Positions 26,474 to 34,835 are shown, counted from the stretch's first letter. The stretch: DNA of 64,000 nt from Clostridium sp. (GCF_021372645.1 NZ_JAJFUC010000002.1:1-64000), one strand, 5' to 3'. The notes: generated from the letters alone by a model not told the origin. Numbers and translations: made by a program.

Positions 26474-26636
26474 ATAAGGCATAATCAAAAAAATAACAAG
26501 TCAGCATGCTAGTCTACTTTGCGTGATACTTCATCTGTAAGCTCCACTAATAGCACGCTATGAACGAAACTCACTTCCTTGCCTGACGCAAAATGTACAT
26601 CGAATCATAGATTTGTTATTTTATTTCATATGCCTA
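26474..26636 (-). mobile_element. 163-bp inverted-repeat element, copy B
   Basis: Inverted copy of the element at 23904-24066, same length, with 30 differences by hand alignment (about 82% identity). The terminal 30 bases at each end are the best conserved. The inner hairpin seen in copy A is only partly retained. It lies between lexA and a 36-codon ORF whose ribosome site overlaps the end of the element. Confidence 0.75.
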
Positions 26637-26646
26637 AGGTGATAAA

Positions 26647-26757
26647 ATGTTTAATATGAAAGTCTTTGACAATCTGGGTATAGAAAGTAAATTCGATAAT
26701 ATGCTTATAATACTTGAAGGATTAATGCAATATGGAGAAGATTTACTTTTAAATTAA
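26647..26757 (+). CDS. 36-codon ORF adjoining the 163-bp element
   Basis: MFNMKVFDNLGIESKFDNML is followed by a short tail ending EDLLLN. AAGGTGA sits five bases before ATG 26647 and includes the last bases of the repeat element. The ORF is small enough to be chance, and no homolog comes to mind. If real, the mobile-like element would have supplied its translation signal. Confidence 0.35.
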   Translation: MFNMKVFDNLGIESKFDNMLIILEGLMQYGEDLLLN

Positions 26758-26829
26758 TATAAAGTTTGATTTAGTTAATTATTTTTGATACAATTATAGT
26801 TCTACAATAAAAAAAATGAGGTGCTTTAG

Positions 26830-27252
26830 ATGACATATAAATATACAGACGATGATTATTGTGATATCTATGAAAATAAAATTTGTGACAACTGTGGAAG
26901 ATGTTTAGAAATAAGTGGTATAGATACCAAAGCTATTAAAATAGAAGATATTGCGGAAACAAAAGAAGAAAATGCATTATTAGAAGAAGAATTTTTAAAT
27001 GATCTGAAATCTTCTTTAGATGAAGATGAACTTCATGAAATATTTGAAGATAATCTTGATTTAAAAGATATATATAGTAAATTCGGAAAATCATTAGATA
27101 TATTAGATGATTCTTATTCTCAAAACCATGATTATGAAGATGCTTTTGAACACATAGAATATTTAGATGAAGTTGGTCTAACAAATGATTTTGATCTTGA
27201 TGAAATGACAGAAGAAATTTATCCAGGAATTAGAAAATTAAAAAAACAATAA
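26830..27252 (+). CDS. Acidic protein with N-terminal CxxCxxC motif
   Basis: A 140-residue, strongly acidic hydrophilic protein. The N-terminal part has C-x6-CDNCGRC, with cysteines spaced to bind zinc or an iron-sulfur cluster. The remainder is rich in Asp, Glu and Leu and looks helical, with no membrane segment. GAGGTG precedes ATG 26830. It is followed by a lipoprotein gene with 85 bases between. A function cannot be proposed beyond possible metal binding. Confidence 0.65.
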   Translation: MTYKYTDDDYCDIYENKICDNCGRCLEISGIDTKAIKIEDIAETKEENALLEEEFLNDLKSSLDEDELHEIFEDNLDLKDIYSKFGKSLDILDDSYSQNHDYEDAFEHIEYLDEVGLTNDFDLDEMTEEIYPGIRKLKKQ

Positions 27253-27337
27253 TATAGGCTATAAAAGTAGTGCATAGATTTTGTTATAGTTCACATAATA
27301 ATATCGTAATATATTTCGAAAGAAAGGGTGAGTTATT

Positions 27338-27853
27338 ATGAAACGGAAATCTATTTTAGTTGCAATTATTGTAGTAGCAATATCATTAGTTGGTTGTAGT
27401 GCAAATTCAAAGACAGGGAATAATGCTATTGATAATCCCAATACAGCGAATAATGCTACCGGCAGCACAGATAATGATCTGACTAACTCTACAGGATCTG
27501 CTGCAAATGCTTTAAGATATACTGCAGCGAATTTCAAAGATGACGTTGTAAATGCTGGATATAAACTTAAAGAATCAACTAATACTAAGAAAAACTACTT
27601 TAGTGGAAATGAAACAGACTATCTAATGGGAAATGATATTGTTAGAGTTTATGAATACAATTCTGTTAATGATTTAAAAAGAGATATAAGCAGAATTTCG
27701 CAAAATGGATTAACTATAAGTGGAACAGATGCAAATTATACTAGAAAGCCTTATTTTTACACAAAGGGCAATTCACTTATAATGTATGAAGGCAATGAGC
27801 CGGCATATATTGATCATTTTAAAACCATGTATGGAAATACGTTGATACCTTAG
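27338..27853 (+). CDS. Putative lipoprotein, Asn/Thr-rich linker
   Basis: Type II signal peptide: MKRKS, a hydrophobic core of Ile/Val/Ala and the lipobox LVGC at residues 17-20, so the mature protein would be lipid-anchored on the outer face of the membrane. A 35-residue linker rich in Asn, Thr, Ser and Gly follows, then a compact mixed domain of about 110 residues (YTAANFKDDVVNAGYKL onward) with no recognised family. GAAAGGGTGAG precedes the ATG. It converges with the recombinase gene, and a hairpin lies between. Confidence 0.75.
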   Translation: MKRKSILVAIIVVAISLVGCSANSKTGNNAIDNPNTANNATGSTDNDLTNSTGSAANALRYTAANFKDDVVNAGYKLKESTNTKKNYFSGNETDYLMGNDIVRVYEYNSVNDLKRDISRISQNGLTISGTDANYTRKPYFYTKGNSLIMYEGNEPAYIDHFKTMYGNTLIP

Positions 27854-27895
27854 ATTATGATAATATATGTATTTAAGAACTTATTTAAATCATAC

Positions 27896-27931
27896 AAAGG
27901 TTACTAGTATAAAATAAAACTAGTAACCTTT
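27896..27931. terminator. Bidirectional terminator, lipoprotein/recombinase
   Basis: AAAGGTTACTAGT and ACTAGTAACCTTT are a perfect 13-bp inverted repeat with a 10-base loop, between converging genes. Confidence 0.75.
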
Positions 27932-27980
27932 CATAATATTACTAAAACATTATTTTTTAATGCAGTAGGAGGGTGCAAAT

Positions 27981-28970
27981 TTATAACTTTGAAAGAGGAT
28001 TTGATTTTACTGCTTCCCTCAAGGAATCATCATCTACATGAGTATAAATCTGAGTAGTTGATATATTTTCGTGTCCCAATATGCTTTGGAGACTTCTTAT
28101 ATCTACATCCCCATATTTATACATAAGGGTAGCAGCAGTATGACGTAATTTATGTGGGGTATATTTCTCATCAGTTAACCCCGCATTTGTTATATGTTTC
28201 TTTATCATTATTTCAACCGTTCTTTGATTTATAGGAGAATTTCTAGATGATAAAAATAAAAATCTTTTATCTTGGGGCAAAGCCTTAGAATCATTTCTAA
28301 CTTTTAAATAGTTATCTATAGCTTTAAGGCATGCTTCATTCAAATATACAGTTCTTTCTTTATCACCTTTACCTATTATAGTTAAAGTATCATTTTTAAA
28401 TTTGTTGATTTGAATATTGCATAGTTCTGAGAGCCTCATTCCACAATTTAAAAATAAAGTTAAGATACAATAGTCTCGGTCATAATTTTTATTTTTTTTA
28501 TCTAGTGATTCTAATAAATGCAAGCTTTGATTTAACGTAAGGTAAACCGGATGCCTTTTATTCACCTTAGGAGATTCAAGTTCTGTGGTTGGATTATCAA
28601 CTATTATTTTGGCTTTTCCTTGCAAAAACTTAAAGTAAGATTTTAATGTAGCAACCTTTCTAGCTCTTGCATAAGAACTATTTCCTCTGTATTTTTCTAC
28701 AAATGACATAAATGCATAAAGATCTCTCAATTTGATTGACTTTATAAAATCATCATCAATAGAATTAATTTCTATTTCCTCAAATTCTATTTTATCATCC
28801 TTTATAAGGCCTCTATATTTAACCATAAATCTAAAAAAAATTATTAAATCTTTTTTATATGCATCAATAGTATTTTCAGATTTGTTTTTAATGGTTTCTA
28901 AATACGTTAAAAAATCTACCATCGAATCGGGTAATTTGCTATTATTAAATATATCAAAATCATAATTCAT
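27981..28970 (-). CDS. XerC/XerD-like tyrosine recombinase
   Basis: Site-specific tyrosine recombinase. The N-terminal SAM-like core-binding domain spans about 10-110 (FLTYLETIKNKSENTIDAYK). The catalytic domain shows the full set: Arg in CGMRLSEL, Lys in GKGDKERTV, HKLRHTAATL (His-x-x-Arg), LGHENISTTQIYTH with the second His and the nucleophile Tyr. The 329-residue length is a little over that of XerC/XerD. A TTG at 28979 is in frame, but ATG 28970 behind GGAATTG fits better. Its upstream region carries unusual palindromes (28985-29024 and 29052-29079). No phage genes are nearby, so it may be the chromosome-resolution enzyme or a solo recombinase. Confidence 0.85.
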   Translation of the reverse strand: MNYDFDIFNNSKLPDSMVDFLTYLETIKNKSENTIDAYKKDLIIFFRFMVKYRGLIKDDKIEFEEIEINSIDDDFIKSIKLRDLYAFMSFVEKYRGNSSYARARKVATLKSYFKFLQGKAKIIVDNPTTELESPKVNKRHPVYLTLNQSLHLLESLDKKNKNYDRDYCILTLFLNCGMRLSELCNIQINKFKNDTLTIIGKGDKERTVYLNEACLKAIDNYLKVRNDSKALPQDKRFLFLSSRNSPINQRTVEIMIKKHITNAGLTDEKYTPHKLRHTAATLMYKYGDVDIRSLQSILGHENISTTQIYTHVDDDSLREAVKSNPLSKL

Positions 28971-28984
28971 ATTTATCAATTCCT

Positions 28985-29024
28985 ATAATCATATTAAATC
29001 TTAAATAAGATTTAATATGATTAT
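28985..29024. promoter_or_regulatory. 40-bp palindrome at the recombinase start
   Basis: ATAATCATATTAAATCTTA and its exact complement TAAGATTTAATATGATTAT flank a 2-base centre, immediately upstream of the recombinase translation start. It can be an operator or an mRNA hairpin controlling the ribosome site. It is not a terminator of any annotated gene, because both neighbouring genes start away from it. Confidence 0.55.
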
Positions 29025-29051
29025 ACCAATAATTATGTTTTTAGTCAATTT

Positions 29052-29079
29052 ATTTCGGGAAATGTATATTTCCCGAAAT
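29052..29079. other. 28-bp palindrome with 11-6-11 (dif-like) geometry
   Basis: Arms ATTTCGGGAAA and TTTCCCGAAAT are exact inverted repeats around TGTATA. Length and arm/spacer sizes equal those of XerCD dif sites, and a tyrosine recombinase gene starts 80 bases away. A binding or crossover site is plausible; the sequence itself differs from known Firmicute dif sites as far as I recall. Confidence 0.4.
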
Positions 29080-29657
29080 GATTTATAGGTGTTTTTTCAG
29101 TATTTAAAGTAATTTTATTGCTATTTATAATAATTTTTATACCTTTATTATTGTAAATCAATTATCTATTCATTTATTCAAATCATCTTTGTTTCAGATT
29201 CTATATTTAAATTTATAAAATATAGAATATAAAGTGATTTTTATTAAAAATTATTTTTCTAAGATTTGCATTAAATACTAAAAATGTTTGAATTTGAATT
29301 TCATTTAGTATTATATTTAATGTTTTTAATTGATAATAATTATCAATTTATTTATTATCGACTGCCACTCTAAGTTAAAGTTATACTTATTTTATATTAT
29401 TTTCAATTTCGATTGTGACAAAATTTTAAATTTGAACGCGCTTAAGTTCTACAAAGTCTACATTTGATAAAAACTCAAATTCGTAATAAATAAACTCAAG
29501 TTTTAGCTAGAAATTTAAATTTGAAGTATAAATTAATACATAGCACTCTTTATAATTTTATCCTAAAAATAATCGTATGATTTTATGATATAATGTAATA
29601 TGTATTATTACATTATATTGATTAACTTTTAAAACTTAGGGAGGGAAATTTAGAATT
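29080..29657. other. 578-base gene-free region with several palindromes
   Basis: No coding frame is convincing on either strand. It contains an 11-bp inverted repeat ATTCTATATTT/AAATATAGAAT (29199-29228), a Fur-type box at 29331-29345, and repeated near-palindromic AT stretches. No terminator-like element was seen. Confidence 0.5.
29331..29345. promoter_or_regulatory. Perfect Fur-type 7-1-7 box
   Basis: TGATAATAATTATCA matches the 7-1-7 consensus TGATAATNATTATCA of the Fur family exactly, and the palindrome extends to 29328-29348. The nearest annotated starts are 300-400 bases away, so its target is unclear. An unannotated iron-controlled transcript is possible. Confidence 0.5.
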
Positions 29658-30137
29658 ATGGCAAAAGAAATTAAAACAAATGCTATGAGGATTTTAGATA
29701 GTAACAAAATTGAATATACTGCTCATAGTTATGAAAATAAAGATAATAAAATTGACGGGGTTGCCGTTGCGCATAAGATAGGTAAAGAGGTTGACTCTGT
29801 TTTTAAGACTTTAGTAACTCAAGGTCACTCTAAAGAATTTTATGTTTTTGTAATTCCAGTAGCTGAAGAATTAGATTTGAAAAAAGCTAGCAAAATAGCT
29901 AGTGAAAAAAGCATAGAAATGATACCTGTTAAGGATATAAATGCGATTACTGGTTATATTAGAGGTGGTTGTTCCCCACTTGGTATGAAAAAAGTTTTTA
30001 AGACATTTATTCAAGAAGAAGCTTTACTATTTGATACCATAGTATTTAGTGGTGGCAAAATAGGAGTTCAAATCGAAATGAATCCAAATGATCTTGAAAA
30101 AGCAATAAAGTGTTCATTTAAAGATATAATTAAATGA
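29658..30137 (+). CDS. ybaK: YbaK/EbsC-type aminoacyl-tRNA deacylase
   Basis: Hydrolyses mischarged Cys-tRNA(Pro), an editing enzyme acting beside prolyl-tRNA synthetase. The YbaK fold shows AMRILDSNKIEYTAHSYEN, VFKTLVTQG, the lysine in LKKASKIASEK, and the GYIRGGCSPLGMKK loop that is characteristic of the family. The 159-residue length is typical. AGGGAGGG precedes ATG 29658. It is followed by a bidirectional terminator shared with the converging miaB gene. Confidence 0.92.
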   Translation: MAKEIKTNAMRILDSNKIEYTAHSYENKDNKIDGVAVAHKIGKEVDSVFKTLVTQGHSKEFYVFVIPVAEELDLKKASKIASEKSIEMIPVKDINAITGYIRGGCSPLGMKKVFKTFIQEEALLFDTIVFSGGKIGVQIEMNPNDLEKAIKCSFKDIIK

Positions 30138-30165
30138 CAATATCCTAAATTTATTATACATATAG

Positions 30166-30209
30166 AAAAAATGAATCTATAGCTATGATACGTATAGATT
30201 CATTTTTTT
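30166..30209. terminator. Bidirectional terminator, ybaK/miaB
   Basis: AAAAAATGAATCTATA and TATAGATTCATTTTTT form a perfect stem around an 11-base loop between converging genes. Confidence 0.8.
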
Positions 30210-30225
30210 AAAATCATAGTAAATA

Positions 30226-31593
30226 TTATTTAACCACTTCTCCAATTAACGAGAATGAATTTGCTTTAACGATTTTTACATTTACTAAAGTTCCTATTAG
30301 TTCTTCCCCACCTTCAAAATTTACAAGCCTTGCATTTCTAGTTCTACCAGTTAACTTTAACTCATTATTTTTACTGTAACCTTCAACTAAAACTTCATAT
30401 ATCTTTCCTTCTGCTTCTTTATTGCCTTTAGCTATGCCAGTATTTACTATTTCAACTAATCTATTAAATCTTTCATGTTTAACTTCATCTGAAATTTGAT
30501 TTTCCATTTTATCAGCTGGTGTATAATTTCTTCTTGAATATAAATAAGTAAAGGCTGCATCATATTGAACTTCTTTAACTAATTCTAAAGTTTCATTAAA
30601 GTCTTCTTCAGTTTCTCCAGGAAAGCCTACAATTATATCTGTAGAAAATGTTACATCTGGAATTTCACTTCTTATCTTCTTGGCTAATTCTAAATATTGT
30701 TCTTTAGTATAATGTCTATTCATTTCTTTTAAAATTCTATTTGATCCACTTTGCACTGGCAAATGAATTTGTTCACATACCTTATCACAGTCTCTTATAG
30801 CATAAACAACATCTAAAGTTAAGTCTTTAGGATGAGATGTCATAAATCTAATTCTTTCAAGTCCTTTTATTTCATTTATTTTTCTTAAAAGCTGTGCAAA
30901 AGTTATATCTTCTTCTAATCCCTTTCCATAAGAATTAACATTTTGACCTAAAAGAGTTACTTCTTTATATCCCTTATTTACTAATTCTTTAATTTCATTT
31001 TCTATATCTTCTGGTTTTCTACTTCTTTCTCTACCTCTAACATAAGGTACTATACAGTATGTACAAAAATTATTACATCCATACATTATAGTTACAAAAG
31101 CTTTTGCATCACTCTTTCTATCTATTGGAAGTCCTTCTACTATTTCTGTTTCTTTATCCATAATTTCTTTGATTTGAACACCTTCAGTTTTAACTCTATT
31201 TAAGTATTCAGGAAACTTATATGAATTATGTGTACCAAATATTATATCCACATAAGGGAATCTTTTTAACATTTCATCTGCTTTCCCTTTTTGTTGCATC
31301 ATACATCCACATATTGCAATTATTAAATCAGGATTTTTCTCTTTTTGCTTTTTTAGCCTTCCAAGATTACCATAAACCTTATTTTCTGCATTTTCTCTAA
31401 CACAACAAGTATTAAATATTATTATAGATGCTTCTTCTTTATTTTCAGTTCGTTCATACCCGATATTCTTAAGCATGCCTGAAAGTTTTTCAGAGTCTTC
31501 TTCGTTCATTTGACAACCAAATGTAGAGATACAGAATAATTTCTTTTCTCCAGTAACCTTTTCATTATCTAATGTTTTTATATCAAAATTCAT
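30226..31593 (-). CDS. miaB: tRNA-2-methylthio-N6-dimethylallyladenosine synthase
   Basis: Radical-SAM methylthiotransferase that adds the methylthio group to the i6A37 product of MiaA. The N-terminal UPF0004 domain carries three cluster cysteines ([31 protein letters not shown]), the radical-SAM motif is [17 protein letters not shown], and a C-terminal TRAM domain follows. The 455-residue length is standard. The start is ATG 31593. In related genomes this gene is often next to mutS-mutL; here it lies about 8 kb away from mutL and in the opposite direction. Confidence 0.96.
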   Translation of the reverse strand: MNFDIKTLDNEKVTGEKKLFCISTFGCQMNEEDSEKLSGMLKNIGYERTENKEEASIIIFNTCCVRENAENKVYGNLGRLKKQKEKNPDLIIAICGCMMQQKGKADEMLKRFPYVDIIFGTHNSYKFPEYLNRVKTEGVQIKEIMDKETEIVEGLPIDRKSDAKAFVTIMYGCNNFCTYCIVPYVRGRERSRKPEDIENEIKELVNKGYKEVTLLGQNVNSYGKGLEEDITFAQLLRKINEIKGLERIRFMTSHPKDLTLDVVYAIRDCDKVCEQIHLPVQSGSNRILKEMNRHYTKEQYLELAKKIRSEIPDVTFSTDIIVGFPGETEEDFNETLELVKEVQYDAAFTYLYSRRNYTPADKMENQISDEVKHERFNRLVEIVNTGIAKGNKEAEGKIYEVLVEGYSKNNELKLTGRTRNARLVNFEGGEELIGTLVNVKIVKANSFSLIGEVVK

Positions 31594-31666
31594 TATTGTT
31601 CCTCCGTTTTAAAATACAATGTCCATAGTATTATAACAAATAATGCTTACAAATAAAAGACTAGCA

Positions 31667-32536
31667 TTAGTCTATATTTTTATACCAAGTAATAAAAGAT
31701 TCATATTCCCTAAATCCAATTTTGTTATATAGTGATAATGCTTTATGATTATTCTTATCAACTCTTATATAAACATTTTGTATAGAATTTTTAAAACAAA
31801 GTTCAATCAAGTATTTAACTAACATTTCTCCATATCCTTGGTTCCTATATTCACTAAGTATTCCAAGGTTAACTATTGTATAAGTTCCCTTATTAAAAAT
31901 AATTTGACCATAGCCCATAGCTTGTCCATTGTCCTTACATATAAAAACCCCAAAATTTTTTATATAATATTCTTCATTTTGCTCACAACAAATATCCCCC
32001 ACAGTTATTGGAATTCTATTTTTTTCATTGAAAACTAAATTTTGAATTTTACATCTTAATTCTTCATCTTGTCCTTCTTTAAAATGTTTAAATATTACTT
32101 TATTTTCATTAAATTTATTATTAAAGTTAATTGTTTTCATCTTCATCAATATATTTTTAGAATTTACATTAAAATTTAACTTTTTCATAATACGAGAAGC
32201 CTTAGAATTAGCTGACATATCAAATTTAAAGTTATTAATATTAAAAAAAGATAATATTTTTGAATTAAGTAATTCAATATACTCATCTTTCAAATATATT
32301 GCATAAATATTACTAAAACCTTGATTTGATGGACATTCATACCAAATATATCCAACATATTCATTTTTTACTTTAAATAATTTAATTTGTTTTCTTATAA
32401 TATATTTCATTATAAAAGATTCTTCATCATAAATATCAAAGAAACTTTTATCACAAATATAAGCATTTTCATTTTTGTTGTATAATTTTCTAAAATGTTC
32501 AATATTAAATAATGATAGTTTTTCAAAAAAAACCAT
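31667..32536 (-). CDS. GNAT-family N-acetyltransferase
   Basis: Acetyl-CoA-dependent acyltransferase. The C-terminal GNAT domain (about residues 150-285) shows NLGILSEYRNQGYGEMLVKY, where Q/R-x-x-G-x-G/A forms the CoA-binding loop, then VYIRVDKNNHKALSLYNKIGF. The N-terminal 140 residues look like a degenerate second GNAT-like fold. The frame opens at 32596 but the ATG at 32536, preceded by GGGGAA, gives a better start. The target is unknown. It is downstream of the small hydrophilic genes and upstream of miaB on the same strand, with separating gaps. Confidence 0.8.
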   Translation of the reverse strand: MVFFEKLSLFNIEHFRKLYNKNENAYICDKSFFDIYDEESFIMKYIIRKQIKLFKVKNEYVGYIWYECPSNQGFSNIYAIYLKDEYIELLNSKILSFFNINNFKFDMSANSKASRIMKKLNFNVNSKNILMKMKTINFNNKFNENKVIFKHFKEGQDEELRCKIQNLVFNEKNRIPITVGDICCEQNEEYYIKNFGVFICKDNGQAMGYGQIIFNKGTYTIVNLGILSEYRNQGYGEMLVKYLIELCFKNSIQNVYIRVDKNNHKALSLYNKIGFREYESFITWYKNID

Positions 32537-32642
32537 AAAAATTCCCCGTTTCCCCATTGATAAATAAATTATAATTCTTCTGAATATTATAGTCAACTTT
32601 TAATAATTTGATAAAATCACATTTAATTTTAACATGAAAATT

Positions 32643-32689
32643 GTTTCCTTCATATTGATACTTTATGATTTTATCTATCTGAAGGAAAC
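32643..32689 (-). terminator. Terminator of the 57-residue protein gene
   Basis: GTTTCCTTCA and TGAAGGAAAC form a perfect 10-bp stem with a 27-base loop, downstream of the small gene at 32745. Confidence 0.55.
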
Positions 32690-32744
32690 ATAAAATATTT
32701 TAGCTCCTAATAATAATATATACTTATTTTATACTTTTATTCAT

Positions 32745-32918
32745 CTAGCTCCATTTACTTTTTGTTATTTGTGGATTTTTAATCTTCCCTTCAAATCCCT
32801 TAATTGTATAATATTCTGTTAATTGGGATGGATCATATGAAATATATCCACCTTTAAAATTATAATAACCATCATTTCTATAGTTTTCATTAGAATATGC
32901 TTTATGTTCTTTACTCAT
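32745..32918 (-). CDS. Small tyrosine-rich hydrophilic protein
   Basis: MSKEHKAYSNENYRNDGYYN opens a 57-residue product rich in Tyr, Asn, Lys and Gly with no cysteine or membrane segment. AAGGAG is eight bases before ATG 32918; an in-frame GTG at 32927 overlaps that site. The gene is one of a group of short hydrophilic proteins in this region and could be a spore-associated component, which is speculation. No domain is recognised. Confidence 0.6.
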   Translation of the reverse strand: MSKEHKAYSNENYRNDGYYNFKGGYISYDPSQLTEYYTIKGFEGKIKNPQITKSKWS

Positions 32919-32979
32919 AATAATCACTCCTTCTTCACTTAATATCGTGTATAGCAGTAGCTATATTATAGTAAAATTT

Positions 32980-33225
32980 TTATTTAGATGTAGAACACCA
33001 TTGATTATTTGTAGCAGTTTTTTCATGTTCATGCATAGATTCTTCTTTATCATAAGTACGAGGTACAGAGTTCCAATCGTTAGAGCCTACATTTTTCTCA
33101 TTCTTTTTCTCTTTGCTATATATATTGTTATTAATATTAAAGTCATTTTGTTTTTTACTATTTTCAGAATTTACACTTGAAAAACTTTGAAGATTATTAG
33201 ATTTAGTTTTAGATTCATTATTCAT
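32980..33225 (-). CDS. Small Asn/Lys/Ser-rich protein
   Basis: An 81-residue hydrophilic product beginning MNNESKTKSNNLQSFSSV and ending QWCSTSK; low complexity, with many Asn, Lys, Ser and Glu and predicted to be disordered. AAAGGAAG sits before ATG 33225; the GTG at 33234 is inside the ribosome site and is less likely. It ends 62 bases before the start of the 57-residue gene, so the two may be co-transcribed. No family recognised. Confidence 0.6.
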   Translation of the reverse strand: MNNESKTKSNNLQSFSSVNSENSKKQNDFNINNNIYSKEKKNEKNVGSNDWNSVPRTYDKEESMHEHEKTATNNQWCSTSK

Positions 33226-33295
33226 AATAAACACTTCCTTTCTACAAGATTATATTGTGCACTAAAGCTTAGTTTTATCCGTATTATAATTATCC

Positions 33296-33832
33296 TCATT
33301 TCTCATTTTTATCATTCTCAAGGTTATTTAATGCTACCAAAAACATATTATACATTTCTACCTTCTTATCTTCATTAGTAAGAATTTTAACTCCAAAGAA
33401 TAAAACTGCTATAACATATATTTCTAAAAAAAACGGTCCAAGCCTTTTTATATAATTATCCATATAAGAAAAAATGCCACTTGCTGTGAGTCCTGCAAAA
33501 AGTGATGCTATAATTCCACATCCACCGCTAGTATATGAACCAAGTTTAGTTTTTATATAAATTTTTTCCATACTAAAATTAATACTTTCTTCATTTTCAT
33601 ACCATTTGCAAACTTTATTATACATTATAAATTTAGTTTTAGTCTTATCATTAGTAAGTTTAAGTAATGTTTTAAATGAATTGTTGTATTTTATTATAAT
33701 TTCTGGAGTATATATTTTGTAATTTTTAGGAACTTTGTTTTTAATCCACTGTTCTGATATACATAATTTTTTATTACTATTATTTTCATTATGATGTTTA
33801 TTGGCTAATTTTGCAATTTTATTACTTTCCAT
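33296..33832 (-). CDS. Uncharacterised protein with two membrane helices
   Basis: A 178-residue protein: about 75 residues of polar, Lys/Asn-rich sequence, then a Gly/Ala-rich helix pair (GGCGIIASLFAGLTASGIF and FFLEIYVIAVLFFGVKIL, about residues 98-117 and 128-146), then a short charged tail. The N-terminal part would be cytoplasmic or external; there is no signal peptide. No known domain. GGAGG lies before the ATG. It is upstream of the small Asn/Lys-rich gene with 70 bases between, so the three may form a unit. The T-run hairpins lie upstream of it. Confidence 0.55.
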   Translation of the reverse strand: MESNKIAKLANKHHNENNSNKKLCISEQWIKNKVPKNYKIYTPEIIIKYNNSFKTLLKLTNDKTKTKFIMYNKVCKWYENEESINFSMEKIYIKTKLGSYTSGGCGIIASLFAGLTASGIFSYMDNYIKRLGPFFLEIYVIAVLFFGVKILTNEDKKVEMYNMFLVALNNLENDKNEK

Positions 33833-34190
33833 TAAAATATTTCCTCCGAAATTTAAGATTAATAATTTAATTAAGTTTATTTTATTATTATAAAATATTC
33901 AAATGACCTCAAAAGATTGCAACTAACTTTTTTTAAATAATAAAAAATAAAGCCACAAAAAAACTCAACATAAGATGATTATTTTAAGTAGCTCTATTTT
34001 TATAATAAATTTTTTTGACTATAATACATCATTATAACTATTAATAATTTGTTATAGTTTTAATTATATCATTTTGAATATTAAAGTTTTTGGTTGAACT
34101 TCGTGCTTTTTTTATATGTGATAAGTTCTTGGTTGCGCTAACGCGCTTTTTTTAAAGGTAATAAGTTTTTAATTGTGCTTCGCACTTTTT
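33833..34190. other. Region containing three hairpin/T-run repeats
   Basis: Between the start of the 178-residue gene and the end of the pentapeptide-repeat gene. It is mostly AT-rich, and its right 100 bases hold three tandem repeat units described separately. Confidence 0.5.
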
Positions 34191-34200
34191 TTATATGTGC
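34085..34200 (+). repeat. Three tandem ~40-bp units, each a hairpin plus T-run
   Basis: Units start at about 34085, 34122 and 34162. Each has AAGTT(C/T)TTGGTTG or a variant, a small stem such as GCGCTAACGCGC or GTGCTTCGCAC, then T7 and usually ATATGTG. The stem sequence varies while the frame is conserved. The T-run is on the plus strand although neighbouring genes run leftward. Related units occur near 45.1-45.2 kb. Confidence 0.65.
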
Positions 34201-34835
34201 ATATTTTGTATAAGTCTAATAATATAACTTAACGTATGAAACTCTCTATCAACTTCATATCTAATATAATGAAGCCCTTCTAATAAAGTTTCTTCATCAA
34301 ATTTTTCACTTAAAATCAAAAGTGTTAATGTATTTATCTTTCCATCCTTAGTATCAAAAACTCTTGATTTCTTAACAAATGGATTTTCCATTACATTTAA
34401 TACTACTTTTTCTAAGTTCTCACTAATTTCAAATTCAGGCATTGTATCAAAAAACCTTATGTTCTTATCATTTTCTTTTAAATTTTTAGCTTTAGTTACA
34501 TCACAACCTACGAAGATTGTATTTTTAAATTTTGCATCAATAAAATCTACAGCATCTAAATTTGCTCCTTCAAATATTGTATCTTCAAATTTAGCTTCTT
34601 TGAATTTGCATCCTTTTAAATTTGAGCCTATAAATTCTGATCCTTTAAAACTGCATCTAAAAAAATTACATTTTTTAAAATGAGCTCCTCTTAAACTTGC
34701 ATAATCAAAATTTGAGTTTGAAAAATTGCAGTTATAACATTTACTTCTATTAAGATTTTTATAAATAAAATTTTTATTAGTTTTTTCTGCATTATCATAA
34801 TAAAAATTTTCTGGTGCACTCCTATTTATAGCCAT
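34191..34835 (-). CDS. Pentapeptide-repeat protein
   Basis: A 214-residue protein whose residues about 20-105 fold as a right-handed quadrilateral beta-helix: repeated A(D/N)LxX-like units such as NSNFDYASLRG, CNFFRCSFKG and ANLDAVDFIDAKF. The C-terminal 90 residues are a separate helical domain. Such proteins can mimic DNA or bind topoisomerase; nothing here shows which. Start: RBS AAAGGAT is eight bases before ATG 34835, whereas the upstream in-frame ATGs overlap it. It overlaps the third hairpin repeat by ten bases at its 3' end. Confidence 0.85.
   Translation of the reverse strand: MAINRSAPENFYYDNAEKTNKNFIYKNLNRSKCYNCNFSNSNFDYASLRGAHFKKCNFFRCSFKGSEFIGSNLKGCKFKEAKFEDTIFEGANLDAVDFIDAKFKNTIFVGCDVTKAKNLKENDKNIRFFDTMPEFEISENLEKVVLNVMENPFVKKSRVFDTKDGKINTLTLLILSEKFDEETLLEGLHYIRYEVDREFHTLSYIIRLIQNMHI

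Noticed and set aside
27981..28970. Prophage or integrative element integrase
   Set aside because: No phage structural, excision or transfer genes and no attachment-site pair were seen nearby; a housekeeping or solo recombinase is simpler.
33187..33378. Plus-strand frames opposite the small hydrophilic genes
   Set aside because: They are shadows of minus-strand genes with better start signals.
34085..34200. Possible CRISPR-like array at the hairpin/T-run repeats
   Set aside because: The ~40-bp units are directly abutting, diverge from each other, and have no unique spacers; no cas genes are present.
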